The position numbers and the translations under genes were made by a program. From contig CAYFQK010000074.1 of assembly GCA_964345255.1 (NCBI GenBank), forward strand, positions 1 through 12,578: 12,578 nucleotides of DNA, read 5' to 3'. Within the stretch, counting starts at the first letter, position 1; every line of letters begins with the position of its first letter. The DNA is from JAIPAH01 sp964345255. GTDB lineage: Bacteria > Bacteroidota > Bacteroidia > Bacteroidales > JAIPAH01. Positions 1 through 7,283 of the stretch are shown here, in pieces. The notes beneath the pieces are model-generated. The model did not search any database, was not told where the DNA came from, and worked only from the letters and a program-made list of their open reading frames with translations.

Positions 1-60
1 CGGAATGAAATTTATCATTTGGTGCTTTATTTGCAAAAATTTTTAATTTATAGACGGACT

Positions 61-603
61 TTAATTTAGCTGATCGGAAGAAATAAATTTAGCGCCTTCC
101 TGCCTCATTTCTTTTATTGCGTTCTCCCCGTCGCCGGGATTCAAATCCACGGCTTTAATGCCATCTTCTATTACTACCATATTAAAACCATGCTTATTTC
201 CGTCGTTGACTGTATTCTTCACACAGTAATCGGTGGTCATTCCGGCCACATAAATGGTATCTACGCCTTTATCCTTCAGATAACGGGCTAAATCTATATT
301 TGTTGCTTCAAACGCTGAGTAACCATCGTCCCTGTTTCCGGTCCCTTTCAAAAATATTTCCTGAATATTTTCGGTATTTAATCCCGGATGAAACTCAGCC
401 CCTTTTGACCCGGCAACACAGTGCACCGGCCACTTCTCAAAATGTACTGTTTTTTCAGGATGCCAGTCTTTTGAGGCCAGCACCAGGTCAAACTTAGACT
501 GAAGTTTATTGATGACCGGTATGACCTCGTCCGTTCCGGGCACACCAAGTGCTCCGCCTTCGCAAAAATCATTCTGCAAATCAACTATCAAAAAAGCTCT
601 CAT
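61..603 (-). CDS. pncA: nicotinamidase (pyrazinamidase), PncA
   Basis: Cytoplasmic amidase that hydrolyses nicotinamide to nicotinate and ammonia, the first step of deamidating NAD salvage. The 180-residue length fits the isochorismatase-like nicotinamidase family. Visible catalytic triad: Asp8 in VDLQNDF, Lys86 in FLKGTG, and nucleophile Cys127 in TTDYCVKNT. Probable metal ligands are Asp46 and His48 (SKDWHP), His54 and His61. The start at ATG 603 is supported by an unusually good Shine-Dalgarno sequence (AGGAGGAG) two bases upstream, which overlaps the stop codon of pncB. Only 8 nt separate the two genes, so translation is probably coupled and the pair forms one salvage operon whose second enzyme uses the product of the first. 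The motifs make this assignment firm; side activity on pyrazinamide is family knowledge only. Confidence 0.96.
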   Translation of the reverse strand: MRAFLIVDLQNDFCEGGALGVPGTDEVIPVINKLQSKFDLVLASKDWHPEKTVHFEKWPVHCVAGSKGAEFHPGLNTENIQEIFLKGTGNRDDGYSAFEATNIDLARYLKDKGVDTIYVAGMTTDYCVKNTVNDGNKHGFNMVVIEDGIKAVDLNPGDGENAIKEMRQEGAKFISSDQLN

Positions 604-605
604 AA

Positions 606-613
606 CTCCTCCT
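606..613 (-). promoter_or_regulatory. strong Shine-Dalgarno site for pncA overlapping the pncB stop
   Basis: On the minus strand the sequence AGGAGGAG precedes the pncA ATG by two bases and shares bases with the pncB TAG stop (612-614). It is the clearest ribosome binding site in a window where most genes have weak ones. It fixes the pncA start and suggests re-initiation by ribosomes finishing pncB. Confidence 0.75.
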
Positions 614-2027
614 ATTTATTTATTTTCTCAAACATGCTATCACGCATTGTTGCCAATTTACGGCTAATACCCACCTTATAGTGATGAGGGTATTCCAGGC
701 GGTGATGTTCTACAGGTAATTTTGATAACCTGTCTTTGGCGTATTCAGCACTTTCTTTTACTGTTTTACCCTCAGACAGCCTTTTACCATTTTCCATCAC
801 TTTTTGCGTGACAGGCTTTTGTTCAAATGCTTCAACATTCGTTCGTTTATAATTAAAGTATGGATGAATAATTTCTTTTGTTTGCTTTTCACTTTCCAGC
901 AAAATCCCGTCTCCATGGAAGGTTCCGTCAATGTTAAAATACCTCACAGTGCGCTTTTCCCCCGGAAGGGTTGTTTTCTCAATGTTATCCGATATCTTCA
1001 TTCGCGGCTGACCATTGAATTCACTTAGCTTATAAACGCCGTCAATGGCGCCTGAATTCATCCCCGTAATTAATTTGGTTCCTATTCCAAAGCCATCTAT
1101 CGGGGCATTTTGTATATTCAGACTACGAATGACCGCCTCGTCCAGCTGGTTGGAAACCATAATTTTGATGTAATTCAGCCCGGCATTGTCCAGCATTTCC
1201 CGTGCCTTTTTACTGAGGTAGGCTAAATCTCCGCTATCAAGACGTATGCCTTTCATTTTTTCTCCTCTTGCTTCCATTTCTTTTGCTACTTTAATGGCAT
1301 TCGGCACACCGCTATCAAGCGTATTATATGTATCCAGAAGTAAGACCGTATTTTTCGGATATACTTCTGCAAATTTCCGGAAAGCCGTAATTTCATCCTC
1401 AAATGTTTGCACCCATGAGTGAGCCATGGTTCCTCCCACAGGCAGGTCGTAAAGATATCCTGAAATGACATTGGAAGTGGAGTTGGCGCCACCTACAATG
1501 GCAGCCCTGGAGGCTATCACACCTCCTGTTCCCTGGGCTCTGCGCAAACCAAAATCACTAATCACCCTCTCGCCGGCAACTGACCTGATTCTGGAAGCTT
1601 TAGTGGCGATAAGAGATGAAAAGTTCAGCACGTTAAGCAGAAGGGTTTCGATAATTTGCAGCTCAATAATATTTCCTTTAACAATTAGCACTGGTTCCAA
1701 AGGAAAAACCACTTCCCCTTCGCGGGGCGCTTTTATTGTGCCTTCAAAAGAAAAACCGGCGAGATAATCCAGAAATCTTTGATCAAAACCGAGGCTTTTA
1801 AGGTATTCAATATCTTCTCCTGAGTACTTAAAATTTTCCAGAATCCCGAGCAGCTCATTAATTCCGGAGAAAAGAACATAGCCTCCCTGGAAAGGATTCT
1901 TTCTGAAGAAATAATCAAACACAGCTATGTCATCTCCTTTGCCCTGTAAATAGTATGCCTGGGCCATAGCAAGTTCGTAATAATCGGTATATAATCCTGC
2001 ATGTTTTTCCAGAATAGAATTTTTCAT
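612..2027 (-). CDS. pncB: nicotinate phosphoribosyltransferase, PncB
   Basis: Converts nicotinate and PRPP, with ATP hydrolysis, to nicotinate mononucleotide, the committed step of the Preiss-Handler pathway in the cytoplasm. The 471-residue protein starts MKNSILEKHAGLYTDYYELAMA, a typical NAPRTase N-terminus (substrate-tunnel YTDYY motif). Later come SDFGLRRAQG, GTMAHSWVQ (carrying the family's phosphorylatable histidine), LLDTYNTLDSG and GIRLDSGDL, which line the PRPP/nicotinate site. The long C-terminal extension is normal for this bacterial subgroup. The open frame reaches a TTG at 2048, but ATG 2027 starts directly at conserved sequence and is preferred. It lies 8 nt before pncA. No exact TAnnTTTG promoter is seen in the 185-nt gap upstream, so its promoter is not located. 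Confidence 0.96.
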   Translation of the reverse strand: MKNSILEKHAGLYTDYYELAMAQAYYLQGKGDDIAVFDYFFRKNPFQGGYVLFSGINELLGILENFKYSGEDIEYLKSLGFDQRFLDYLAGFSFEGTIKAPREGEVVFPLEPVLIVKGNIIELQIIETLLLNVLNFSSLIATKASRIRSVAGERVISDFGLRRAQGTGGVIASRAAIVGGANSTSNVISGYLYDLPVGGTMAHSWVQTFEDEITAFRKFAEVYPKNTVLLLDTYNTLDSGVPNAIKVAKEMEARGEKMKGIRLDSGDLAYLSKKAREMLDNAGLNYIKIMVSNQLDEAVIRSLNIQNAPIDGFGIGTKLITGMNSGAIDGVYKLSEFNGQPRMKISDNIEKTTLPGEKRTVRYFNIDGTFHGDGILLESEKQTKEIIHPYFNYKRTNVEAFEQKPVTQKVMENGKRLSEGKTVKESAEYAKDRLSKLPVEHHRLEYPHHYKVGISRKLATMRDSMFEKINK

Positions 2028-2212
2028 GATATTATTCTTGGTTCTCAACTATTTGTAACAAAATGAAAAAAGCTTTGTTGAGTATTGTTTTGACCCGAAA
2101 TCACACAAATAGCACATTAAAAGCAATGTTTCAGTGAAAACAGGAAATGAGGCTTATTATGATACAGGGGATATCAGGCCATTGTAAACTAACTCTTCTA
2201 CAACATAACTTC

Positions 2213-2905
2213 TCACAGCTCCAATGCCTTGATAGTTTGAAAAAATTCGTCAGGCGCCTCACTCGATATAATGATTTCATCTCCGTTGTAAGGATGTATG
2301 AAACGAATTTCTGAAGCATGCAGCATTAAGCGTTTTATCCCTGTTTTCTCTGTAATCATTCGATTCAGGGCAAAATCGCCGTGGTGGGTATCGCCGATAA
2401 TATCATACCGCTTTCTGGCAAAATGCTGCCTGATTTGATGCCACCTGCCGGTTTCAGGTTTTACTTCCACCAAGCTCAAATCAACCGGTTCATCTTTGGA
2501 AATAAGCCCGGTGGAAATAGATTTGATAGTCCGGTAATGAGTTATTGCCGGCTTTTTGAATTTGCTTTTCTTTTTAACCACTACTTTCTCATCAAATGTT
2601 CCTTCACCGGGTTTTCCTTTAGCCAGGGCAATGTAAGTTTTCTCAACCGACTTCTCTTCAAACTGACGTGTGAGCAGGCTGGCGGCTTCTCGGCTAAAGG
2701 CTAATATTATAACTCCTGAAGTCTTGGAATCGAGGCGGTGCACATTATACACCGATTTGCCCTTTAGCCGGCCGATGGCTTTTGTCAGGTAATCGGCATC
2801 ATTAGGCATAAAATCGTTCTTATGAACAGGCAATCCGGCCGGTTTATCCACCACAATAAATGCTTCATCTTCATAGAAGACAGGCAGGTTAAAATCTGAA
2901 TACAT
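2213..2905 (-). CDS. truC: RluA-family pseudouridine synthase, TruC-like (tRNA U65)
   Basis: Isomerises a uridine in RNA to pseudouridine. The catalytic aspartate is Asp59 in HRLDSKTSG. Later blocks are PAITHYRT (about 119-126), VEVKPETGRWHQIRQHFA (147-163), IIGDTHHGD (169-177), NR at 181-182 and KRLMLHAS (191-198). These match E. coli TruC (tRNA Psi65 synthase) more closely than the rRNA enzymes RluA, RluC or RluD as I recall their sequences, including the HGD...NR spacing. There is no S4 RNA-binding domain, as expected for TruC, and the 230-residue length is slightly short (E. coli about 260, extra tail). Start ATG 2905 has no clear Shine-Dalgarno. It lies after the glnN terminator, so it should have its own promoter; a one-mismatch TAnnTTTG-like site is seen at 2922-2929. 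The family is certain; the exact target uridine is inferred. Confidence 0.88.
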   Translation of the reverse strand: MYSDFNLPVFYEDEAFIVVDKPAGLPVHKNDFMPNDADYLTKAIGRLKGKSVYNVHRLDSKTSGVIILAFSREAASLLTRQFEEKSVEKTYIALAKGKPGEGTFDEKVVVKKKSKFKKPAITHYRTIKSISTGLISKDEPVDLSLVEVKPETGRWHQIRQHFARKRYDIIGDTHHGDFALNRMITEKTGIKRLMLHASEIRFIHPYNGDEIIISSEAPDEFFQTIKALEL

Positions 2906-2938
2906 GGAGTTGTTTTGAGGGCTAAGGTACGTATAAAT

Positions 2939-2979
2939 AAAGGAGAAGAAAAAGCAAAACCTGCCTTTTCTTCTCCTTA
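2939..2979 (-). terminator. strong hairpin terminator after glnN
   Basis: A perfect 14-bp inverted repeat, 2939-2952 (TAAGGAGAAGAAAA) with 2966-2979 (TTTTCTTCTCCTTA), closes on an A/C mismatch, an inner GCA/TGC 3-bp stem and a 5-nt loop. It begins 7 nt after the glnN stop codon. On the minus strand it is followed by a T-rich stretch (TTATTTATAC); on the plus strand no T-run follows, so it should act on minus-strand transcripts. It separates glnN from truC. Confidence 0.8.
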
Positions 2980-2986
2980 AAGCAAG

Positions 2987-5164
2987 CTATTTCACAAAAA
3001 GTAGTTCGCGGTATTTAGGAAGAGGCCATAATTCATCATCTACCAATAATTCGAGTTTATCGACATGATAGCGGATCTTTTCAAAATATGGCAAAACATT
3101 TTCGTAGTAAGCAAAAGCCCTGGATTCATCATCGTCCATATTATTAGCCTTTTTGCGCTCATTGGTCATCTCGCTAACGTCGTCTTTAATGTCCTGAATA
3201 TGTTCCGAGATTTTTTTAATTGTATGAAGCTGATTTTTAGCCAGTCTGGTAAAAGTCTTCTGGTCGAGCACTTCCTGCAGGCCTTTCACGTTCTCCAGGA
3301 GGGTGTTCTGATAGCGAACTGCTATAGGAATAATGTGGTTGCTGGCCAAATCTCCTATTACACGGCCTTCGATCTGAATCTTTTTAGTATATTTCTCTAT
3401 CTTGATGGCGTAACGTGCCTCCAGTTCCTTTTTGCTCAGCACTTCTTCTTTTTCAAAAAGACCAACAGACTCCTTGCTTACTATCGTCTTTAAGGCCTCG
3501 GGTGTAGAAGGAATATTGGGCAGCCCCCGTTTTCCCGCTTCTTTCACCCATTCTTCGCTATAGCTATTGCCCTCAAAGCGCACATCGCGCGAAGCGGTTA
3601 TTCTTTCTTTAATCACCTCCATTATAGCCTGATTCTTGTTTTTTCCGCCATTAATCTTCTCATCTACGAGGTCTGCAAACTCATTGAGCTGGCGAGCCAC
3701 AATCGTATTCAGAGCTATCATGGGTTTTGAGCAGCTCTCAGAAGACCCCACAGCCCTGAACTCAAATTTATTCCCCGTGAAAGCAAAAGGAGAAGTCCTG
3801 TTACGGTCGGTATTATCCAGCAAAATCTCCGGAATCTTAGGTATATTAATGTTCTGCTCGCCGCTTCCAGGGCTGATCCAGTTATTTTTCTTTTCCAGCT
3901 CATCCAGCATTTTCGTTAGCTGCTGCCCAATAAACACAGAAATAATAGCAGGTGGGGCTTCGTTGGCTCCCAGGCGTAAATCATTGCCCGCAGAGGCAAT
4001 GTGGCCTCTGAGGATTCCGGAATAATCCTTTACTGCTTTAATGGTATTCACCAGAAAAGCTAAAAACCTAAAATTCTCTTCTTTGGTCTTTCCGGGAGAA
4101 AAAAGATTTTGTCCTTTATCAGTTTGCAAAGACCAGTTGTTGTGTTTACCCGAGCCATTCAATCGTGAAAATGGCTTTTCATGAAGAAGCAGGGTAAGGT
4201 TATGATGTTTAGCTACCCGATCCATCAGGTGCATAATCAACTGATTATGATCGACCGAGATATTCGCTTCCTCGTAAACCGGCGCACACTCAAACTGATT
4301 GGGAGCCACTTCGTTGTGGCGTGTTTTCACAGGAATACCCAACCGGTGGGATTCATATTCCAATTCCTGCATAAAATTCATCACCCGCTCGTTGATTCTC
4401 CCGAAATAATGATCGGATAATTGCTGGTCTTTGGCCGAGGCATGACCAAACACAGTGCGGCCAGTAAGCATTAAATCCGGGCGGGCGCGATACAATGCGC
4501 TATCAACAAGGAAATATTCCTGCTCCCATCCCAGCGTTGCAGTAACATTTTTAGCTTCCTCATCAAAATATCTACACACCCGCGTGGCAGCTGTATCAAC
4601 AGCACTCAGGGCCTTCATAAGTGGTGTTTTGTAATCCAGGGCTTCTCCGGTGTAAGAAATAAAAATAGTGGGAACACACAGAGTAGCATCCAGAATAAAA
4701 GCCGGCGATGAAGGGTCCCATGCGGTATACCCTCTAGCTTCAAAGGTATTCCTTAGTCCGCCACTGGGGAAACTCGAAGCATCAGGCTCTTGTTGAATCA
4801 ATTGATTTCCATGAAAACTCTCGAGTGCCTGCCCATTTTCCAGCGGATCAACGAAAGCATCGTGCTTTTCAGCAGTGGAGCCTGTCAGCGGATGAAACCA
4901 ATGGGTATAATGGGTGGCCCCTTTTGATATGGCCCACGATTTCATGGAAGCAGCCACCTGATCGGCGGTTTTGCGGTCAATCTGCTCTCCATGCTCAATA
5001 GAATAGATAACCTGGTTGTAGGATTCCATGGGTAAATACTCCCTCATCACTGACTTGCTAAAAGTCAATTCGCCATAGTATTCCGTAACTTTTTCAGGAG
5101 CTTTAAAATTAACGGACTTTCTGGAAAGAGCAACTTCCAGTGCTTTAAATCTTAAGTTTTCCAT
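2987..5164 (-). CDS. glnN: type III glutamine synthetase, GlnN
   Basis: ATP-dependent cytoplasmic ligase joining ammonium to glutamate to give glutamine. The 725-residue length and overall layout identify class III (GlnN), the large form common in Bacteroidota and cyanobacteria, rather than the about 450-residue class I. N-terminal GSIII signatures are HWFHPLTG (about 88-95) and SFPSGGLRNTFEARGYTAWD (131-150). Catalytic-core motifs are GWEQEYFLVD (212-221) with metal-binding Glu214 and Glu216, NGSGKHNNWS (336-345), and RTSPFAFTGNKFEFRA (456-471) with substrate arginines and a metal-binding Glu. The C-terminal third (about 570-725) is lysine-rich and helical, as usual for the class. There is no class I adenylylation-loop motif that I can see. 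It follows the symporter gene by 57 nt and ends at a strong terminator; it may be read from the upstream operon or from its own unlocated promoter. Confidence 0.97.
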   Translation of the reverse strand: MENLRFKALEVALSRKSVNFKAPEKVTEYYGELTFSKSVMREYLPMESYNQVIYSIEHGEQIDRKTADQVAASMKSWAISKGATHYTHWFHPLTGSTAEKHDAFVDPLENGQALESFHGNQLIQQEPDASSFPSGGLRNTFEARGYTAWDPSSPAFILDATLCVPTIFISYTGEALDYKTPLMKALSAVDTAATRVCRYFDEEAKNVTATLGWEQEYFLVDSALYRARPDLMLTGRTVFGHASAKDQQLSDHYFGRINERVMNFMQELEYESHRLGIPVKTRHNEVAPNQFECAPVYEEANISVDHNQLIMHLMDRVAKHHNLTLLLHEKPFSRLNGSGKHNNWSLQTDKGQNLFSPGKTKEENFRFLAFLVNTIKAVKDYSGILRGHIASAGNDLRLGANEAPPAIISVFIGQQLTKMLDELEKKNNWISPGSGEQNINIPKIPEILLDNTDRNRTSPFAFTGNKFEFRAVGSSESCSKPMIALNTIVARQLNEFADLVDEKINGGKNKNQAIMEVIKERITASRDVRFEGNSYSEEWVKEAGKRGLPNIPSTPEALKTIVSKESVGLFEKEEVLSKKELEARYAIKIEKYTKKIQIEGRVIGDLASNHIIPIAVRYQNTLLENVKGLQEVLDQKTFTRLAKNQLHTIKKISEHIQDIKDDVSEMTNERKKANNMDDDESRAFAYYENVLPYFEKIRYHVDKLELLVDDELWPLPKYRELLFVK

Positions 5165-5222
5165 AATGCAGTACTTTAGTTTATGATTTGATTTGAATTT
5201 TTATCAGGAAAAAACTTCAAAG

Positions 5223-6704
5223 TTAAGAATCGATATATGTATTTTGATTATTTCCTTTGTTAATTAATTGTAAAATCCACAATCCGGCAAATGTAATCAA
5301 TCCATTAACAATAAGTAATTCAAAACCAAATTTATAGCCCCAGAACCAGGATTGCGAATTCACGCTTAATATGTAAGCAATTGCGGGGGAAAGAATGCCT
5401 ACTACCGGTATAAACCTGTCGATGGGTTTTTTCCGCGTGAGGAGACCAAATGAGAACATGCCCAGTAGCGGGCCGTAAGTATAACCGGCAATGGTAAACA
5501 ATCTGGAAATCACAGACTGATCGTTAATGGCTCTGAATACGATGATAATAGCCACAATAATTGCTGCCACCACAAAGTGAACCATGTACCTTAGTCGCGT
5601 TTTTTGTTGCTGCGATAAGTCGGAGCGTTTTTGAATATTGAGAAAGTCCACACTAAAGGATGTGGTCAATGATGTAAGCGCGCTGTCGGCGCTCGAATAG
5701 GCAGCTGATATGAGCCCTATCATAAATACGATACCGGCAAAGGGCATCAGGTGTTTCAGAGCAATAACCGGAAAGAGGTTATCGCTGCGCACGGGTATAT
5801 CCACACCTTTTGAGTGGGCAAATACATACAGGGAAGCCCCAAGGGTAAGAATGAGAATATTTACGGGAACCAGTGACGCACTCATCCAGTATACGTTCTT
5901 TTTTGCTTCCTTAAGATTCCGGCAGCTCAAATTCTTCTGCATCATATCCTGATCTAATCCTGTCATCACAATAGCAATAAATGCCCCACTAATAAACTGT
6001 TTGAGGTAATGGGTTTTTACTGTCCAGTCGGTATGAATCATATCAGTGTATTCGCTGGCTTTTAAGGTTTGAATAAATTCACTGAAGTCAAGTCCGAGGT
6101 TTTGTTTTATTAAAACGATAGAGACTATAACCGTTGCCAGCATAAAAGTTGTTTGCAGGGTATCCGTCCACACAATCGTTTTGATGCCCCCTCTGAAGGT
6201 ATACAGAATCATCAAAATCATAAAAGCGATGACCGTTATCCAAAATGGGACGTCCCACACATCAAAAACGAAAACCTGGAGTACATTCACCACCAGGAAC
6301 ATTCGGAATGAAGCGCCTATAAAACGGGACAAAAGAAAGAAAAAGGCCCCTGTTTTATATGACCAGAATCCAAATCGATTCTCGAGGTAAGTATATATTG
6401 AGGTGAGATTCAGCTTATAGTACACCGGTAGTAAAACGTTGGCAATAACGTAATATCCTACCAGGTACCCAAACACGATCATCATATACGAGAACTGTGA
6501 GGAGCCCACATCGCCGGGGATAGAGATAAAAGTAACACCTGACAGGGATGCACCTATCATTCCGTAAGCAACCACAAACCAGGGAGATTGCCTGTTTCCC
6601 AGGAAGTAGGATTCATTATCTGCCCTCCGGCTTGTAATGTATGAAATGGTGAACAGCAGAACTGTATAAACCAGGAAACTGATTAATATGGCTGATGGTG
6701 TCAA
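5223..6704 (-). CDS. sodium:solute symporter family (SSS) transporter, substrate unknown
   Basis: Inner-membrane Na+-coupled symporter of about 493 residues with roughly 13 hydrophobic segments, the normal SSS size and topology. Family motifs: RRADNESYFLGNRQ with SPWFV after TM1 (26-44), RGGIKTIVWTDTLQ (171-184), GLDQDMMQKN (249-258), and SSADSALTS (337-345), which matches the Na2-site helix of the SGLT/PutP fold. The substrate cannot be read from the sequence; sugars, sugar acids, amino acids or vitamins are all possible for this family. The only in-frame start upstream of the first TM is TTG 6704; the next ATG is codon 49, inside conserved sequence, so TTG is accepted. It starts 12 nt after the gmhB stop and looks co-transcribed with the heptose genes. 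A link to that pathway is inference from position only. Confidence 0.92.
   Translation of the reverse strand: MTPSAILISFLVYTVLLFTISYITSRRADNESYFLGNRQSPWFVVAYGMIGASLSGVTFISIPGDVGSSQFSYMMIVFGYLVGYYVIANVLLPVYYKLNLTSIYTYLENRFGFWSYKTGAFFFLLSRFIGASFRMFLVVNVLQVFVFDVWDVPFWITVIAFMILMILYTFRGGIKTIVWTDTLQTTFMLATVIVSIVLIKQNLGLDFSEFIQTLKASEYTDMIHTDWTVKTHYLKQFISGAFIAIVMTGLDQDMMQKNLSCRNLKEAKKNVYWMSASLVPVNILILTLGASLYVFAHSKGVDIPVRSDNLFPVIALKHLMPFAGIVFMIGLISAAYSSADSALTSLTTSFSVDFLNIQKRSDLSQQQKTRLRYMVHFVVAAIIVAIIIVFRAINDQSVISRLFTIAGYTYGPLLGMFSFGLLTRKKPIDRFIPVVGILSPAIAYILSVNSQSWFWGYKFGFELLIVNGLITFAGLWILQLINKGNNQNTYIDS
5288..5295 (-). promoter_or_regulatory. weak candidate -7 element for glnN
   Basis: TACATTTG on the minus strand, inside the 3' end of the symporter gene, matches TAnnTTTG. 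A TTTTG lies 25 nt upstream, longer than the usual spacer. It would give a leader of about 115 nt for glnN. The 57-nt gap directly before glnN holds no match, so this is the only candidate seen, and it may be chance. Confidence 0.25.
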
Positions 6705-6716
6705 GTCAACGTATTT

Positions 6717-7283
6717 TTAGAGTGATTTTTTTAATAAAAGGGCGAAAGATAATAAATCATCGGCAATAAAATGGGGCTTAAAACTCATAATCTCTTCCTC
6801 AAACGATTGTGGCGTAGATAAAACCGTGTACATCCCGGCCCTAACACCAAACTCGATATCACTCATCGTGTCGCCTATCATAATTGCTTTTGCCAGGTTG
6901 ATCTCCGGGAAATCCCTTTTGGCCTGATAAGCCATACCCGGCGACGGTTTACGAAAAGGAGATTCATCTTCGGCAAGCGCTCCGCAATAATAAACTGCAT
7001 CTATCCTACCGCCTGCCATAGCAATTTCCTGAAGCATCTGCTCATGTAACTCATTTAGCTGCTGCTCAGTCATCAATCCTTTTCCGATACCTTGCTGATT
7101 TGTAACTACGAATATCTTATCAAAAAAAATAGCCAGGTTTTTCAAGGCTTCCAAAACTCCCGGAAGGAATTCAAATTCTTCCCATCTGGTAACATAGCCC
7201 CCTTCAATGCGGCGGTTAATTACTCCATCCCTGTCGATAAACAGTGTCCAGCTATTATCAATAGCCAAGTCGCTTAAATTCAT
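6717..7283 (-). CDS. gmhB: D-glycero-D-manno-heptose-1,7-bisphosphate 7-phosphatase, GmhB
   Basis: HAD-superfamily phosphatase removing the 7-phosphate from heptose 1,7-bisphosphate to give heptose 1-phosphate, the substrate of HddC. In the 188-residue form the HAD motifs are FIDRDG (Asp17 nucleophile, Asp19 acid/base), TNQQGIGKG (61-69), RKPSPGM (Lys112) and GDTMSD (Asp138, Asp142). E. coli GmhB has a zinc-binding loop with a CPHHP...CDC pattern before RKP; here that loop reads YYCGALAEDESPF with a single Cys, so the zinc knuckle is absent. The open frame extends to TTG 7337, but ATG 7283 is preferred because it gives the usual length and limits the overlap with hddC to 26 nt. The related HisB phosphatase domain is the main alternative, but the heptose genes on the same strand make GmhB far more likely. 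Confidence 0.91.
   Translation of the reverse strand: MNLSDLAIDNSWTLFIDRDGVINRRIEGGYVTRWEEFEFLPGVLEALKNLAIFFDKIFVVTNQQGIGKGLMTEQQLNELHEQMLQEIAMAGGRIDAVYYCGALAEDESPFRKPSPGMAYQAKRDFPEINLAKAIMIGDTMSDIEFGVRAGMYTVLSTPQSFEEEIMSFKPHFIADDLLSFALLLKKSL

Noticed and set aside
1..60. terminator after pncA
   Set aside because: The AAAAATTTTT palindrome is AT-only with no GC-rich stem, so an intrinsic terminator is not convincing.
1465..1767. 100-codon plus-strand frame inside pncB
   Set aside because: It overlaps the conserved pncB active-site region and resembles no known protein.
2028..2212. possible regulatory RNA or promoter in the truC-pncB gap
   Set aside because: Only short stems (such as TGTTT/AAACA) and no exact TAnnTTTG match on the minus strand were found, so neither a riboswitch nor a promoter can be supported.
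2131..2319. 62-codon minus-strand frame across the end of truC
   Set aside because: It mostly overlaps truC in another frame; the remainder in the 185-nt gap has no motif or ribosome site.
3065..3493. 142-codon plus-strand frame inside glnN
   Set aside because: It is a shadow of the conserved C-terminal part of glnN on the other strand; no family resemblance and no promoter or ribosome site.
3636..4025. 129-codon plus-strand frame inside glnN
   Set aside because: It lies opposite the glnN catalytic core; composition is that of a reverse-strand shadow.
5165..5222. hairpin between the symporter and glnN
   Set aside because: AACTTTGAAGTT is self-complementary but the loop would be only two bases and the stem is weak, although a T-run follows.
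6717..7283. histidinol-phosphate phosphatase (HisB N-domain) as the identity of this HAD protein
   Set aside because: It shares the fold and DxDG motif, but no histidine genes are nearby while gmhA, hddA and hddC are directly adjacent.
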